This document shows positions 26,353-33,837 of a stretch of DNA of 64,000 nt, piece by piece (positions within the stretch are counted from its first letter, which is position 1; each line of letters opens with the position of its first letter). Both the position numbers and the translations under genes were made by a program. The notes under the pieces were generated by a model, which worked only from the letters and a program-made list of their open reading frames with translations, was not told where the DNA came from and ran no database searches. This DNA is from Candidatus Latescibacterota bacterium (GTDB taxonomy: Bacteria; Latescibacterota; UBA2968; UBA8231), in NCBI GenBank assembly GCA_022820485.1, contig JAJEFJ010000060.1, positions 1 through 64,000 on the forward strand. The letters are read 5' to 3'.

Positions 26353-26948
26353 TCATGCTCCTCCGGGTTATGAATGGCCTGCCAGGCCTGTGAGAGCTGG
26401 CGGCGGCCGTGGTGCAGCCGCGACTTTACGGTGCCTTCGGGAATGCCCAAGCGGTCGGCGGCGTCCCGCACTTCGACTTGGGCGTCGTAGATCAGGTGGA
26501 AAACCTCGCGCTTGTCCTCGGATAGTGCTTGTACTTGTCGCCGCAGCCAGCGCTGCTGGTCGGCCCGTTCCACTTGGGCGTCGGGGCGCTCGGACGCCGC
26601 CTCAATCATCCATTCGGGCACTTGCTGCGTCTCCTGCTCCACGGTTTCAGACAGCATTTCTAGCCGCTGCTCTCGCCTCCTTCGCACGGTGCGCAGGTGA
26701 GTCAGAGAAAGATGAGTGGCGATGCGGAACAGCCAACCAACCGCAGAGCCCCGACCGCTCCATTGGTCGGCCCGGTTCCAGACCCGCAAGAAAACCTCCT
26801 GCACTACATCGTTAGCACTCGCATCGTCGCGGACAATGCGGCGCACGTGATCGTGGATCTGCTCCCGATAGCGCTCAAAGAACTGCTGGAATGCGCGTTC
26901 GTCGCGTTCTTTTATTTGCGCTATGAGTTGTGGGTCTGGTATCTGCAT
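26349..26948 (-). CDS. ECF-type sigma factor paired with the fused RNA polymerase
   Basis: The 199-residue protein is an ECF sigma-70 factor. The region 2 core includes DVVQEVFLRVW and GWLFRIATHLSLTHLR; region 4 includes VRDAADRLGIPEGTVKSRL, a helix-turn-helix for the -35 element. There is no region 1.1, 3 or obvious anti-sigma partner. ATG 26948 is chosen because it fits the usual family start just before DPQLIAQIKERDE; a longer frame to 27026 adds 26 residues without a ribosome site. Its stop overlaps the polymerase start by ATGA at 26349-26352, so the two are translated together. It likely directs the fused polymerase, or the host enzyme, to particular promoters. Confidence 0.88.
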   Translation of the reverse strand: MQIPDPQLIAQIKERDERAFQQFFERYREQIHDHVRRIVRDDASANDVVQEVFLRVWNRADQWSGRGSAVGWLFRIATHLSLTHLRTVRRRREQRLEMLSETVEQETQQVPEWMIEAASERPDAQVERADQQRWLRRQVQALSEDKREVFHLIYDAQVEVRDAADRLGIPEGTVKSRLHHGRRQLSQAWQAIHNPEEHE

Positions 26949-27048
26949 CAAGGCTCTCTGCAAATAAAGACGCCGCCCGGAAAGCACAGGTTCAAAGACG
27001 AAGGAGAAAAAGTTCGGAAATCTCATTGAGGGCCGGTTTCCCCTTGAG

Positions 27049-27076
27049 TTGACTCGCTAGTCGAGTGCGGTATCTT
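27049..27076 (+). promoter_or_regulatory. Candidate sigma-70 promoter with inverted repeat
   Basis: TTGACT (27049-27054) and TATCTT (27071-27076) are 16 bases apart, a moderate match to -35 and -10 boxes. Between them lies the inverted repeat ACTCG-CTAGT-CGAGT (27052-27066), placed where a repressor could block polymerase. It points toward the PhyH gene at 27127 and lies within the 178-base region shared with the divergent sigma gene. Confidence 0.4.
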
Positions 27077-27126
27077 ACCACCAACCGCCTGAAAACCAAC
27101 CTCAACCTATACTAGATCGAGACCCC

Positions 27127-28083
27127 ATGAGCCTAACGCCAGCCCAGCTCGACCAATTCCACCGCGACGGCTACATCATCGTCCCCGACCTATTCACTGC
27201 CGACGAGATGGATGATGCCCTAGCGGCGATGGAACAGATTTTCTACGGCCAATCCTTCGAGCAATGGTTGGCCGATTGCGACCAAGGCGACGCCTCCGGG
27301 GTCTCGGACGGCTTCACCACCACGCACGACCACTCCGAGGGGCGCTCGCAGTTTCCCGTGGGTGCGCCGGCTCTAGATCGGCTGATAGAAAACGAGACCT
27401 ACCTAGACGTCTTTGAGCAATGCTTGGACGCAAAAGCTAGCTACTGCAATGCCCACCTCTTCATGCGTTCGGGACCTACTGACAAGCGCCATCCCGACAA
27501 CCCTTGGGAGGGCTACCACATCGATCACTACACCAATTGCCTGCTGCCGCCCTACGATCAAACAGGCCGCTTCGACTACGTCAATTCCGGCGTGTATCTG
27601 CACGATGTCGAAGACGACGGCGCTCCCATGCTGGTCATCCCCGGCTCGCACGAAGTAGCTGGTGCCGCTTTTGTGCGAGCGCTTGCTAACGGCAACGCGG
27701 CGGGTGGGTCCTTCAAAGACCTGCGCCAAGCCACCGAACTAGCCGCTCCAGTCCCTGCCACTGGTCGGCGGGGGACGGCTCTCTTCTACTCGTCGTACCT
27801 AGTTCACGCGGCCCAACCTTTTGCCAATAAGCGCACGCAGCGCGCCTTTTGGACTTTGTCGATGTGCCGCCGCGACAACGATCGCTGGACCCGGTTCGCC
27901 AATCCTTTCATCTACGGCGAACGCGATCACATGCTGCCTTTCTTTACCGCCACCACGCCCCGAGTGCGCGGCTTGTTCGGCTGGCCCGAACCCGGACACC
28001 CGTACTTCACCAACCAAACCTTGGACCTTTTGGAACACACCCTACCCGGCATTGATACAGGTCCCTATCGCGATGACAGTTGA
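27127..28083 (+). CDS. PhyH-family Fe(II)/2-oxoglutarate dioxygenase 4
   Basis: The 318-residue PhyH-type enzyme has the iron motif GYHIDHYTN (His about 131, Asp about 133), the VIPGSHE turn and a distal SYLVHAAQPFANKR segment with His and Arg in the expected order. ATG 27127 has only a weak ribosome site. It is divergent from the sigma-polymerase operon and lies 39 bases before an aspartoacylase-like gene, so those two may form an operon. The substrate is unknown. Confidence 0.87.
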   Translation: MSLTPAQLDQFHRDGYIIVPDLFTADEMDDALAAMEQIFYGQSFEQWLADCDQGDASGVSDGFTTTHDHSEGRSQFPVGAPALDRLIENETYLDVFEQCLDAKASYCNAHLFMRSGPTDKRHPDNPWEGYHIDHYTNCLLPPYDQTGRFDYVNSGVYLHDVEDDGAPMLVIPGSHEVAGAAFVRALANGNAAGGSFKDLRQATELAAPVPATGRRGTALFYSSYLVHAAQPFANKRTQRAFWTLSMCRRDNDRWTRFANPFIYGERDHMLPFFTATTPRVRGLFGWPEPGHPYFTNQTLDLLEHTLPGIDTGPYRDDS

Positions 28084-28122
28084 AAGACAGCCAACTGTGG
28101 ATGGAAAGGGAATTCCCCATCT

Positions 28123-29034
28123 ATGACTCCGACAATCACCCTGCGACAAAAAGTAATAGAAGGCACCCAAAAAGGTCCCAACCTGCTGATCTTGGGCGGC
28201 GTCCACGGCGACGAGTTCGAGTCTATGGCAGCCATTCGCCGCCTGTTGGACCGCCTCGATCCAGCGGACCTGCGGGGCCGTCTCACCGCCATCCCGGTAG
28301 TCAACGAGGCCGCTTATTGGCGCGGCCAGCGCACGGCCGAGGACGGGCTGGACTTGGCTCGCACCTGCCCGGGCCGGCCCGACGGCTCGATCACCGAACG
28401 CACGGCCCACGCCGTCAGCGAGGAAATCCGCCGGGCCGACTATCTCATCGACCTGCACAGCGGCGGGATAGTCATGGAATTCTACCCTACCGTGGGATAC
28501 ACCCTGCATCCCGATAAAGCTATCCTCGACGTGCAGCGGCGCATGGCTCGCGCTTTGAATATGCCCATCATCTGGGGCACTTCGGCTCGGCTCGACGGAC
28601 GCACGCTCTCGGTGGCCCGCGATGCCAAGGTGCCAGCCATCTACGCCGAGTGGATGGGCGGTGGCACGTGCGATCCCGAGGGCGCGGAGGCTTATTTCGA
28701 GGGCTGCTTGAACGTCTTGGCCGAAGTGGACATGATTGACCGTGCTCTGCCGCCCCTGCGCACCGAGTACACCGTGGAAGACGACCGCGAAAACTCTGGT
28801 CACATACAAGTCAATTACCCAGCGCCTTTTGACGGTTATTTCGAGCCTCGGGTAACATTGAAAGCGCCGGTGCAACCGGGCGATGTGATCGGCACGGTGG
28901 TCGATCATCTGGGACAGCGGCGCGAGGAAGTAGTATCGACCCAAGTGGGTTTGATCCTGTGTCTGCGAGTTTTCAACCGCGTCCACCAAGGCGACAGTTT
29001 GGCCGCGGTTTTGGAACTCGATTCTTCCCAATGA
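28123..29034 (+). CDS. Succinylglutamate desuccinylase/aspartoacylase-family hydrolase
   Basis: This 303-residue zinc hydrolase (M14-like AstE/ASPA family) shows the metal motif GGVHGDEFES (His and Glu, about residues 24-33), the third ligand in LIDLHSGG, and a catalytic Glu candidate in IYAEWMGGG. The C-terminal beta domain (about 230-303) contains a biotinyl-lipoyl-like strand set ending with the QGDSLAAVL turn. Members deacylate N-acyl amino acids or related amides. It lies between a PhyH gene and a membrane protein whose start overlaps its stop (ATGA at 29031-29034). Confidence 0.88.
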   Translation: MTPTITLRQKVIEGTQKGPNLLILGGVHGDEFESMAAIRRLLDRLDPADLRGRLTAIPVVNEAAYWRGQRTAEDGLDLARTCPGRPDGSITERTAHAVSEEIRRADYLIDLHSGGIVMEFYPTVGYTLHPDKAILDVQRRMARALNMPIIWGTSARLDGRTLSVARDAKVPAIYAEWMGGGTCDPEGAEAYFEGCLNVLAEVDMIDRALPPLRTEYTVEDDRENSGHIQVNYPAPFDGYFEPRVTLKAPVQPGDVIGTVVDHLGQRREEVVSTQVGLILCLRVFNRVHQGDSLAAVLELDSSQ

Positions 29035-30368
29035 CCCCCCATTCCGCGCCGCTGGATTTGCGCCGTTTCCAGTCTGCGCTACTGCTTCTATTAGGCCCCT
29101 TGTTCATTGGGGTTTCCTTTGTCCTCATGCTGCGCCGGGTGGAACCTGTGACCACCTTGTTTTACCTATGTGCTTGGTACGGTATCATTTGGACTCTAGA
29201 CCGACTCATCCAGTGGCGAGAAGGACGCTCGCTCATCGCCCGCTGTGGTCCGGCTTTTTTGCTGATTCTTTTTTGGTCCGCAGTGGGGTGGTACGCCTTT
29301 GAGTTGATCAATTTCCGTCTGCAAAACTGGTATTACATCTTCGTCCTCGACCACCTTGTTTTGCAGACGCTGAACGCCGTCTTCTCCTTTGCCACTGTTT
29401 TCCCCGGTCTGCTGTGGTTGGAATACTACTTGGGACTGCGCGGCGTGACCGCCGATTGGCAGGGTCGTCGTTGGTCGCTGACTCCCCGTCGTCTAACTCT
29501 CCTACAAATAGCCGGCCTGATTGGGCTAGCGCTGGTCCTTGTGTGGCCGCGCTTCTTCTTCCCGCTCACTTGGCTCGCCTTTATCCTGCTTTTGGCTCCC
29601 GTCGAATACCGCCGCCTGCCCGACAGCTTGCTACATCAATTGGCACGCGGCGACTACGCCCCGCTGACCCGCCAGCTACTGGCCGGATTTATCGCCGGTG
29701 GTCTGTGGGAATTCTTCAACTATTGGGCCCAAGTCAAGTGGATCTACACGGTGCCCTTTTTTGAAGAATTGAAACTCTTTGAAATGCCGCTCGCTGGCTT
29801 TTTGGGCTTTCCGCCTTTTGCCGTGGAATGCGCTCTGGTCTATCGTCTGTTGGTGTGGTACCGGTTGGCTCCGCCATTGGGAGCGCACCGGGACCAGCGG
29901 CCCGCGCCGACCAAGGTCTGGAATGCGTTCGTCATCGTCCTTTTGGCCGCGGCTTTCGCCCTGACGGTCAATCACTATATCTATTTGAACGTCGGCTCGG
30001 TGAAGCCGCGCTTGGCCAAAGTGGACGGTTTGAATCCGACTGCTCGCACTTTTTTGCAGGACGAGGGCATCGTCTATCTGACCGATTTGGAAGCTGGAGA
30101 GTCGGCGGAAATTTGGCGGCAAATGGAAGGGGGATTGGGCCGCGAACGCACTCAAGGTACCCGTGGCCTCGTTGAATTATACCTGCACCAAGGCATTGGC
30201 GTGGAATACGGCAATCTGCTGGGCAAAGCCGGCATTCGTTCGCTGGCGGATTTGGCTGCCTTATCCGCTGAGCAATTAGAAGACCGGATAAATGCGCTTC
30301 CCGGGAATGTTCGACGGCCGACTTCGGCGCAAATTCGCCTGTGGATTCGGCGAGTTCCAAGCCCTTGA
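29031..30368 (+). CDS. Polytopic membrane protein with C-terminal helix-hairpin-helix domain
   Basis: The 445-residue protein has about eight or nine hydrophobic helices in residues 15-330, rich in Trp and Tyr (for example YAFELINFRLQNWYYIFVL-type segments). A soluble C-terminal domain (about 345-445) contains two helix-hairpin-helix-like units; the second reads YGNLLGKAGIRSLADLAALS, typical of DUF4332-like tails. The combination of a membrane domain with a DNA- or protein-binding hairpin domain is unusual. The start is the ATG at 29031, overlapping the previous stop. No function can be assigned. Confidence 0.7.
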   Translation: MTPHSAPLDLRRFQSALLLLLGPLFIGVSFVLMLRRVEPVTTLFYLCAWYGIIWTLDRLIQWREGRSLIARCGPAFLLILFWSAVGWYAFELINFRLQNWYYIFVLDHLVLQTLNAVFSFATVFPGLLWLEYYLGLRGVTADWQGRRWSLTPRRLTLLQIAGLIGLALVLVWPRFFFPLTWLAFILLLAPVEYRRLPDSLLHQLARGDYAPLTRQLLAGFIAGGLWEFFNYWAQVKWIYTVPFFEELKLFEMPLAGFLGFPPFAVECALVYRLLVWYRLAPPLGAHRDQRPAPTKVWNAFVIVLLAAAFALTVNHYIYLNVGSVKPRLAKVDGLNPTARTFLQDEGIVYLTDLEAGESAEIWRQMEGGLGRERTQGTRGLVELYLHQGIGVEYGNLLGKAGIRSLADLAALSAEQLEDRINALPGNVRRPTSAQIRLWIRRVPSP

Positions 30369-30374
30369 TTCCTC

Positions 30375-30420
30375 TATCCGACCGGAGGGAGAATTGTCAT
30401 TGCACGTCGTTGGTCGGATA
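30375..30420. repeat. Inverted repeat before the HisG-HisE-like gene
   Basis: A perfect 9-base inverted repeat, TATCCGACC (30375-30383) and GGTCGGATA (30412-30420), flanks a 28-base loop. It begins six bases after the membrane-protein stop and ends 58 bases before the next start. No T-run follows, so it may be a protein-binding site or attenuator rather than a terminator. Confidence 0.5.
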
Positions 30421-30478
30421 TTGACCTGATCGTGCGCAAAGGAGGTAACTGACGATGACAGAGAGAGGAGAGTAACAC

Positions 30479-31408
30479 ATGTTTCGCGAAGCAATCGGTT
30501 TATTCGTCCCTGAACCAAAAGCCAAACTCTACATACCCAAGAACAGTGGTTTGCATGAGTATGTGAATAATCTCCTGAGTGAAATTGGCGTCAGCGACGG
30601 AGGCGAGTTCTCCCGAACTGACGAGAGCCTGGGAACCCTCGAAATAATTTCGGCGCGGGGAGAAGACGTACCCCAACGAGTTGAAGATTGCCTCCTACGT
30701 GGGGAAATCGCGTATGGCCTCACGGGAGACGATCTGTTCGACGAGTACATGCTGGGCGCTGGGGACTCTCCTCTTGGAGTCCTCAATACCTACGATTGGT
30801 TCGATCCAAATGCTCAGTTCTATCGGCCAGCCCTTTGTTTGTTGAACCGCGAAGGGCTAATTCCAGATTTGTCCGCAATGGTATCCATTGCTGTAAACAA
30901 GAAATACGAACTGTCCTCTCGCCAGTATCTGTCGCAGCGCTTCCAAGCCAGCAAACTGCAGATCAGTATCGCTGCTTATGCTGGCGACACTGAAAACACC
31001 GTAGCAGAGGGCACGCACGACTGGTGCATCGAGGTGGTGTATCGCGGGGAACGCTCGCCCGCAAGCGCGATGGCTAAGACCGGACTCAAGGTCGCCGAGG
31101 TCGTCCGCTTTAGCGACATCTCATTGATCGGACGGGAAATCGTCAATCCATGGGAAGAGGAGTACCGGAGAATATCCGCAGTCGCGCAAAAGCCCACCGG
31201 CTCCAATACGTCAAAGCTCCTTGCAGACAGCAATGCTATTTGCAAGAAGGTCGGCGAGGAATCGGCTGAGTTTGTGAGAGCGTTTACGCAAGAAACGGGG
31301 ATTCCAGAGGAGTTTAACGGCGTCGTGTACGCGTTGATGGCCGCAGCCGCAAAACAGCAAGTCCCCTGGCAGGAAATCGAGGCGGACCTGAAATCTAGGT
31401 GGTCGTGA
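30479..31408 (+). CDS. HisG-like / HisE-like fusion protein
   Basis: The 309-residue protein looks like a divergent ATP phosphoribosyltransferase (HisG) catalytic domain (residues about 1-215: ARGEDVPQRVEDCLL, YGLTGDDLFDEY, then GLKVAEVVRFSDISLIG) joined to a phosphoribosyl-ATP pyrophosphohydrolase (HisE)-like helical domain (about 220-309). The HisE motif KKVGEESAEFV is intact, but the later Mg-binding Asp is replaced: EEFNGVVYAL in place of E-A-A-D-L-L-Y. The PRPP loop of the HisG part is also divergent. There are no other his genes nearby, so it may act on a different nucleotide. ATG 30479 follows AGAGGAGAG. The segment looks less GC-rich than its neighbours and lies beside an IS. Confidence 0.7.
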   Translation: MFREAIGLFVPEPKAKLYIPKNSGLHEYVNNLLSEIGVSDGGEFSRTDESLGTLEIISARGEDVPQRVEDCLLRGEIAYGLTGDDLFDEYMLGAGDSPLGVLNTYDWFDPNAQFYRPALCLLNREGLIPDLSAMVSIAVNKKYELSSRQYLSQRFQASKLQISIAAYAGDTENTVAEGTHDWCIEVVYRGERSPASAMAKTGLKVAEVVRFSDISLIGREIVNPWEEEYRRISAVAQKPTGSNTSKLLADSNAICKKVGEESAEFVRAFTQETGIPEEFNGVVYALMAAAAKQQVPWQEIEADLKSRWS

Positions 31409-31415
31409 TCTGCCT

Positions 31416-31952
31416 ATGTTGCTGATTAGACATTGTCAGTCATCAGGGCAAGACCCAGATGCAGCACTGACAGAGATTGGGAGAAAACAGGCGGAAGCTC
31501 TGGCTGAGTTTTTGTCCGACTACCCAATCGACATGATCGTCTCCAGCTCCTACACGCGGGCACAGCAAAGCGTTGAACCGTTCGCCGCCACAGTGGGATT
31601 ACCCGTTCACTTGGATCACCGCTTAACTGAACGGACGCTTTCGGGGAGTCCGATTGACAACTGGCGCGAGGTGGTCCGCGATTCATTTGGAGACTTGGAG
31701 TTGCGGGTACCGGGAGGCGAGTCGGCACGCGAAGTATTAGACCGTGGCTGGGCCGCCATAACCGAGCTAATCGACGGTGGTCACCGGTTCCCTATTGCAG
31801 TAACCCATGGCAACCTCTTGAGTCTAATCCTGAACTCACTGGACTCTAATTTCGGCTACGATGGATGGGAATCTCTATCGAATCCAGACGTATTCGCACT
31901 CAAAGCAGCCTACAATGGGCGACTGGTATCCGAGAGACTCTGGTCTGAATAG
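31416..31952 (+). CDS. Histidine-phosphatase (phosphoglycerate-mutase) family protein
   Basis: This 178-residue protein starts directly with the phosphohistidine motif, LLIRHCQSS (RHC where RHG is usual; catalytic His about residue 6). It carries the acid-base Glu region in LTERTLSG and the second His in VTHGN (about residue 130). It begins eight bases after the HisG-HisE-like gene, so the two probably act together, for example to remove a phosphate from a phosphoribosyl intermediate. That link is inference from position. Confidence 0.85.
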   Translation: MLLIRHCQSSGQDPDAALTEIGRKQAEALAEFLSDYPIDMIVSSSYTRAQQSVEPFAATVGLPVHLDHRLTERTLSGSPIDNWREVVRDSFGDLELRVPGGESAREVLDRGWAAITELIDGGHRFPIAVTHGNLLSLILNSLDSNFGYDGWESLSNPDVFALKAAYNGRLVSERLWSE

Positions 31953-31967
31953 CTTCGAGGCGCTTAA

Positions 31968-33080
31968 TAACTGATGTTACGCAGTTTTCCTTTATAGTGG
32001 TATTTTCAGGGTATGGACACAGACCTGTTAGAATTATATAGCGATTATCTGCTCAGTTCGTTTGGCGCGACCACGGCGACGGGCTTGTCGGCGTTGGTGG
32101 ACGGGGCCGTCAGCCACGATCAAGTCACGCGCTTTCTGTCGGCGGCCGACTATGATGGCCAAACGCTGTGGCAGCAGATCAAGCCTTTGGTGCGCGACTT
32201 CCAACAGGCCGATGGGGTGCTCCTCGTCGATGACACGATCCAACAAAAGCCGCACACGGACGAGAATGAGTTGATTTGTTGGCATTACGATCATAGTCAA
32301 AACCGTTCGGTCAAGGGCCTCAACTTGCTCAACTGCGTCTATCATGCCGGTGGGGTGAGTCTGCCGGTGACCTATGAGCTGATTCGCAAACCGATTCTCT
32401 TTAGCGATGTGCAGACCCAGCAGGTCAAGCGCAAGAGTTTGGTTACCAAAAATGAGTTGATGCGAAAGATGCTGCGTAGGTGTCAACACAATCAGTTACC
32501 GTATCGCTATGTGTTGGCCGATAGCTGGTTTTCGGCCAAAGACAACTTAACCTTCATCCGCAAGACCCTCAAAAAACACTTCGTCGTCGCGCTTAAATCC
32601 AACAGGACGGTTGCCTTGAGCTATCAACAGAAACGCCAAGGAGCCTTCACCCGCATAGATAGCTGCCCGTTGCCCGAACACCAATCGGTGCAAGGCTGGA
32701 TCAAAGGACTGGATTTCCCCGTCCTGTTGCTCCGCCAGGTCTTTACACACCAAGATGGTAGCACCGGCACCCTGTATCTGGCCTGCAGCGATCTAACCTG
32801 TGAGGGCCCCACCGTCGAAGCCATCTACCAAAAACGGTGGAACGTGGAGACGTTTCATAAAACGCTCAAGTCGCATGCCGCCTTGGCTAAGTCGCCGACC
32901 AGACGAGTACGCACCCAAAGCAACCCCTGTTTTATGGCCATATATGCCGCCGGGCGCTTGGAGGGCTTGCGCAGCAAGCACCGACTCAAGCACTTCGCGC
33001 TGCGAGCCAGACTCTATCTCAAGGCGATTCGATCCGCCTTTGAGGAGCTACAAACGATCAAAACTGCGTAACATCAGTTA
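31968..33080 (+). mobile_element. Complete IS4-type insertion sequence
   Basis: The element is about 1113 bp with perfect 21-base terminal inverted repeats. The left end (31968-31988) includes CTGATGTTACGCAGTTTT; the right end (33060-33080) is its exact reverse complement. It holds one transposase gene whose stop codon lies in the right repeat. Exact identity of the ends and an intact gene point to recent activity. I could not see a clear target-site duplication. It lies between the phosphatase gene and the carbonic anhydrase gene. Confidence 0.9.
32013..33071 (+). CDS. IS4-family-like DDE transposase
   Basis: The 352-residue transposase has the three acidic catalytic residues of a DDE enzyme: Asp in LLVDDTIQ (about residue 72), Asp in VLADSWFS (about 170), and Glu in YQKRWNVETFHKTLKS (about 282). 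The last segment fits the Y-x2-R-x3-E-x6-K signature of the IS4 group. The frame is complete, starting at ATG 32013, 25 bases inside the left inverted repeat, and ending inside the right one. Confidence 0.92.
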   Translation: MDTDLLELYSDYLLSSFGATTATGLSALVDGAVSHDQVTRFLSAADYDGQTLWQQIKPLVRDFQQADGVLLVDDTIQQKPHTDENELICWHYDHSQNRSVKGLNLLNCVYHAGGVSLPVTYELIRKPILFSDVQTQQVKRKSLVTKNELMRKMLRRCQHNQLPYRYVLADSWFSAKDNLTFIRKTLKKHFVVALKSNRTVALSYQQKRQGAFTRIDSCPLPEHQSVQGWIKGLDFPVLLLRQVFTHQDGSTGTLYLACSDLTCEGPTVEAIYQKRWNVETFHKTLKSHAALAKSPTRRVRTQSNPCFMAIYAAGRLEGLRSKHRLKHFALRARLYLKAIRSAFEELQTIKTA

Positions 33081-33084
33081 AGAA

Positions 33085-33136
33085 CAAGGATCGGCAAATG
33101 CTGATCAGGTAGCTTACCCGATTTACCCGATCCTTG
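33085..33136. repeat. 10-base inverted repeat next to the IS
   Basis: CAAGGATCGG (33085-33094) and CCGATCCTTG (33127-33136) form a perfect inverted repeat around a 32-base loop, starting five bases outside the IS right end. The loop end and right arm also hold a short direct repeat, ACCCGATTTACCCGAT. There is no T-run. It could be an older insertion-site structure or an operator for the carbonic anhydrase gene 108 bases downstream. Confidence 0.5.
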
Positions 33137-33243
33137 CAGGCGTTCATCACCTTGATTTTACTATACAAATATCATCACAGTCTGTATCGTCCCGCCGGAC
33201 ACGGGATGATGCAGACGCAACCTATGGCAAAAGGAGATTTCTG

Positions 33244-33735
33244 ATGGCCGTTATCAATGAACTGCTTGAGAACAACGCCCGTTATGTCGAGAACTTCGAC
33301 AAGGGCGATCTTACCCTGCCTCCAAAACTGCAACTGGCGGTGGTGGCCTGCATGGACGCGCGCATCGACACCCACAGCCTGCTGGGGATCGCAGAAGGAG
33401 ACGCGCACGTGATTCGGAACGCGGGCGGCGTGATAACCGACGATGCGATTCGTTCGCTGACGATCTCGCAGCGGCTGCTGGGCACGACTTCGATCATGCT
33501 CATCCACCACACGGACTGCGGCATGCTGACGTTCCGCGACGACGACGTAAAGGACGCGATCACAGCCGATACCGGCATCCGCCCGACCTTCGCTCTAGAG
33601 GCGTTCGGAGATCTCGCGGAGGACGTACGACAGTCAATCGCCCGCATTCAGGCCAGCCCGTTCATCCCGAACAAGGACGACGTGCGGGGATTCGTCTATG
33701 ACTGCGCCACCGGAAAGCTGAACGAGGTTACCTGA
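33244..33735 (+). CDS. Beta-class carbonic anhydrase
   Basis: The 163-residue protein has the zinc-binding motifs of beta carbonic anhydrases: CMDAR (Cys about 36, with the Asp-Arg dyad) and HHTDCGM (His and Cys about 88-92). Its short length fits the compact clade D type common in soil bacteria. It interconverts carbon dioxide and bicarbonate in the cytosol. ATG 33244 follows AAAAGGAG. It stands alone between the insertion sequence and a convergent PhyH gene. Confidence 0.92.
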   Translation: MAVINELLENNARYVENFDKGDLTLPPKLQLAVVACMDARIDTHSLLGIAEGDAHVIRNAGGVITDDAIRSLTISQRLLGTTSIMLIHHTDCGMLTFRDDDVKDAITADTGIRPTFALEAFGDLAEDVRQSIARIQASPFIPNKDDVRGFVYDCATGKLNEVT

Positions 33736-33837
33736 TCCCGAGACTTACTGGCAGATTGGGAACGATATGAGGATTACGAATAATGATACGGCCCATCACA
33801 TCAGAGGACTTAACGGTTCACCCTCTCCGAGACAACT

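Noticed and set aside
28959..29030. Longer N-terminus for the membrane protein
   Set aside because: It overlaps the hydrolase gene; the ATGA overlap at 29031 gives a normal coupled start.
32013..33071. Transposase as IS701-type with 4-base target duplication
   Set aside because: No target duplication is visible beside the 21-base ends; the Y-R-E-K spacing fits the wider IS4 group, so I keep only that level.
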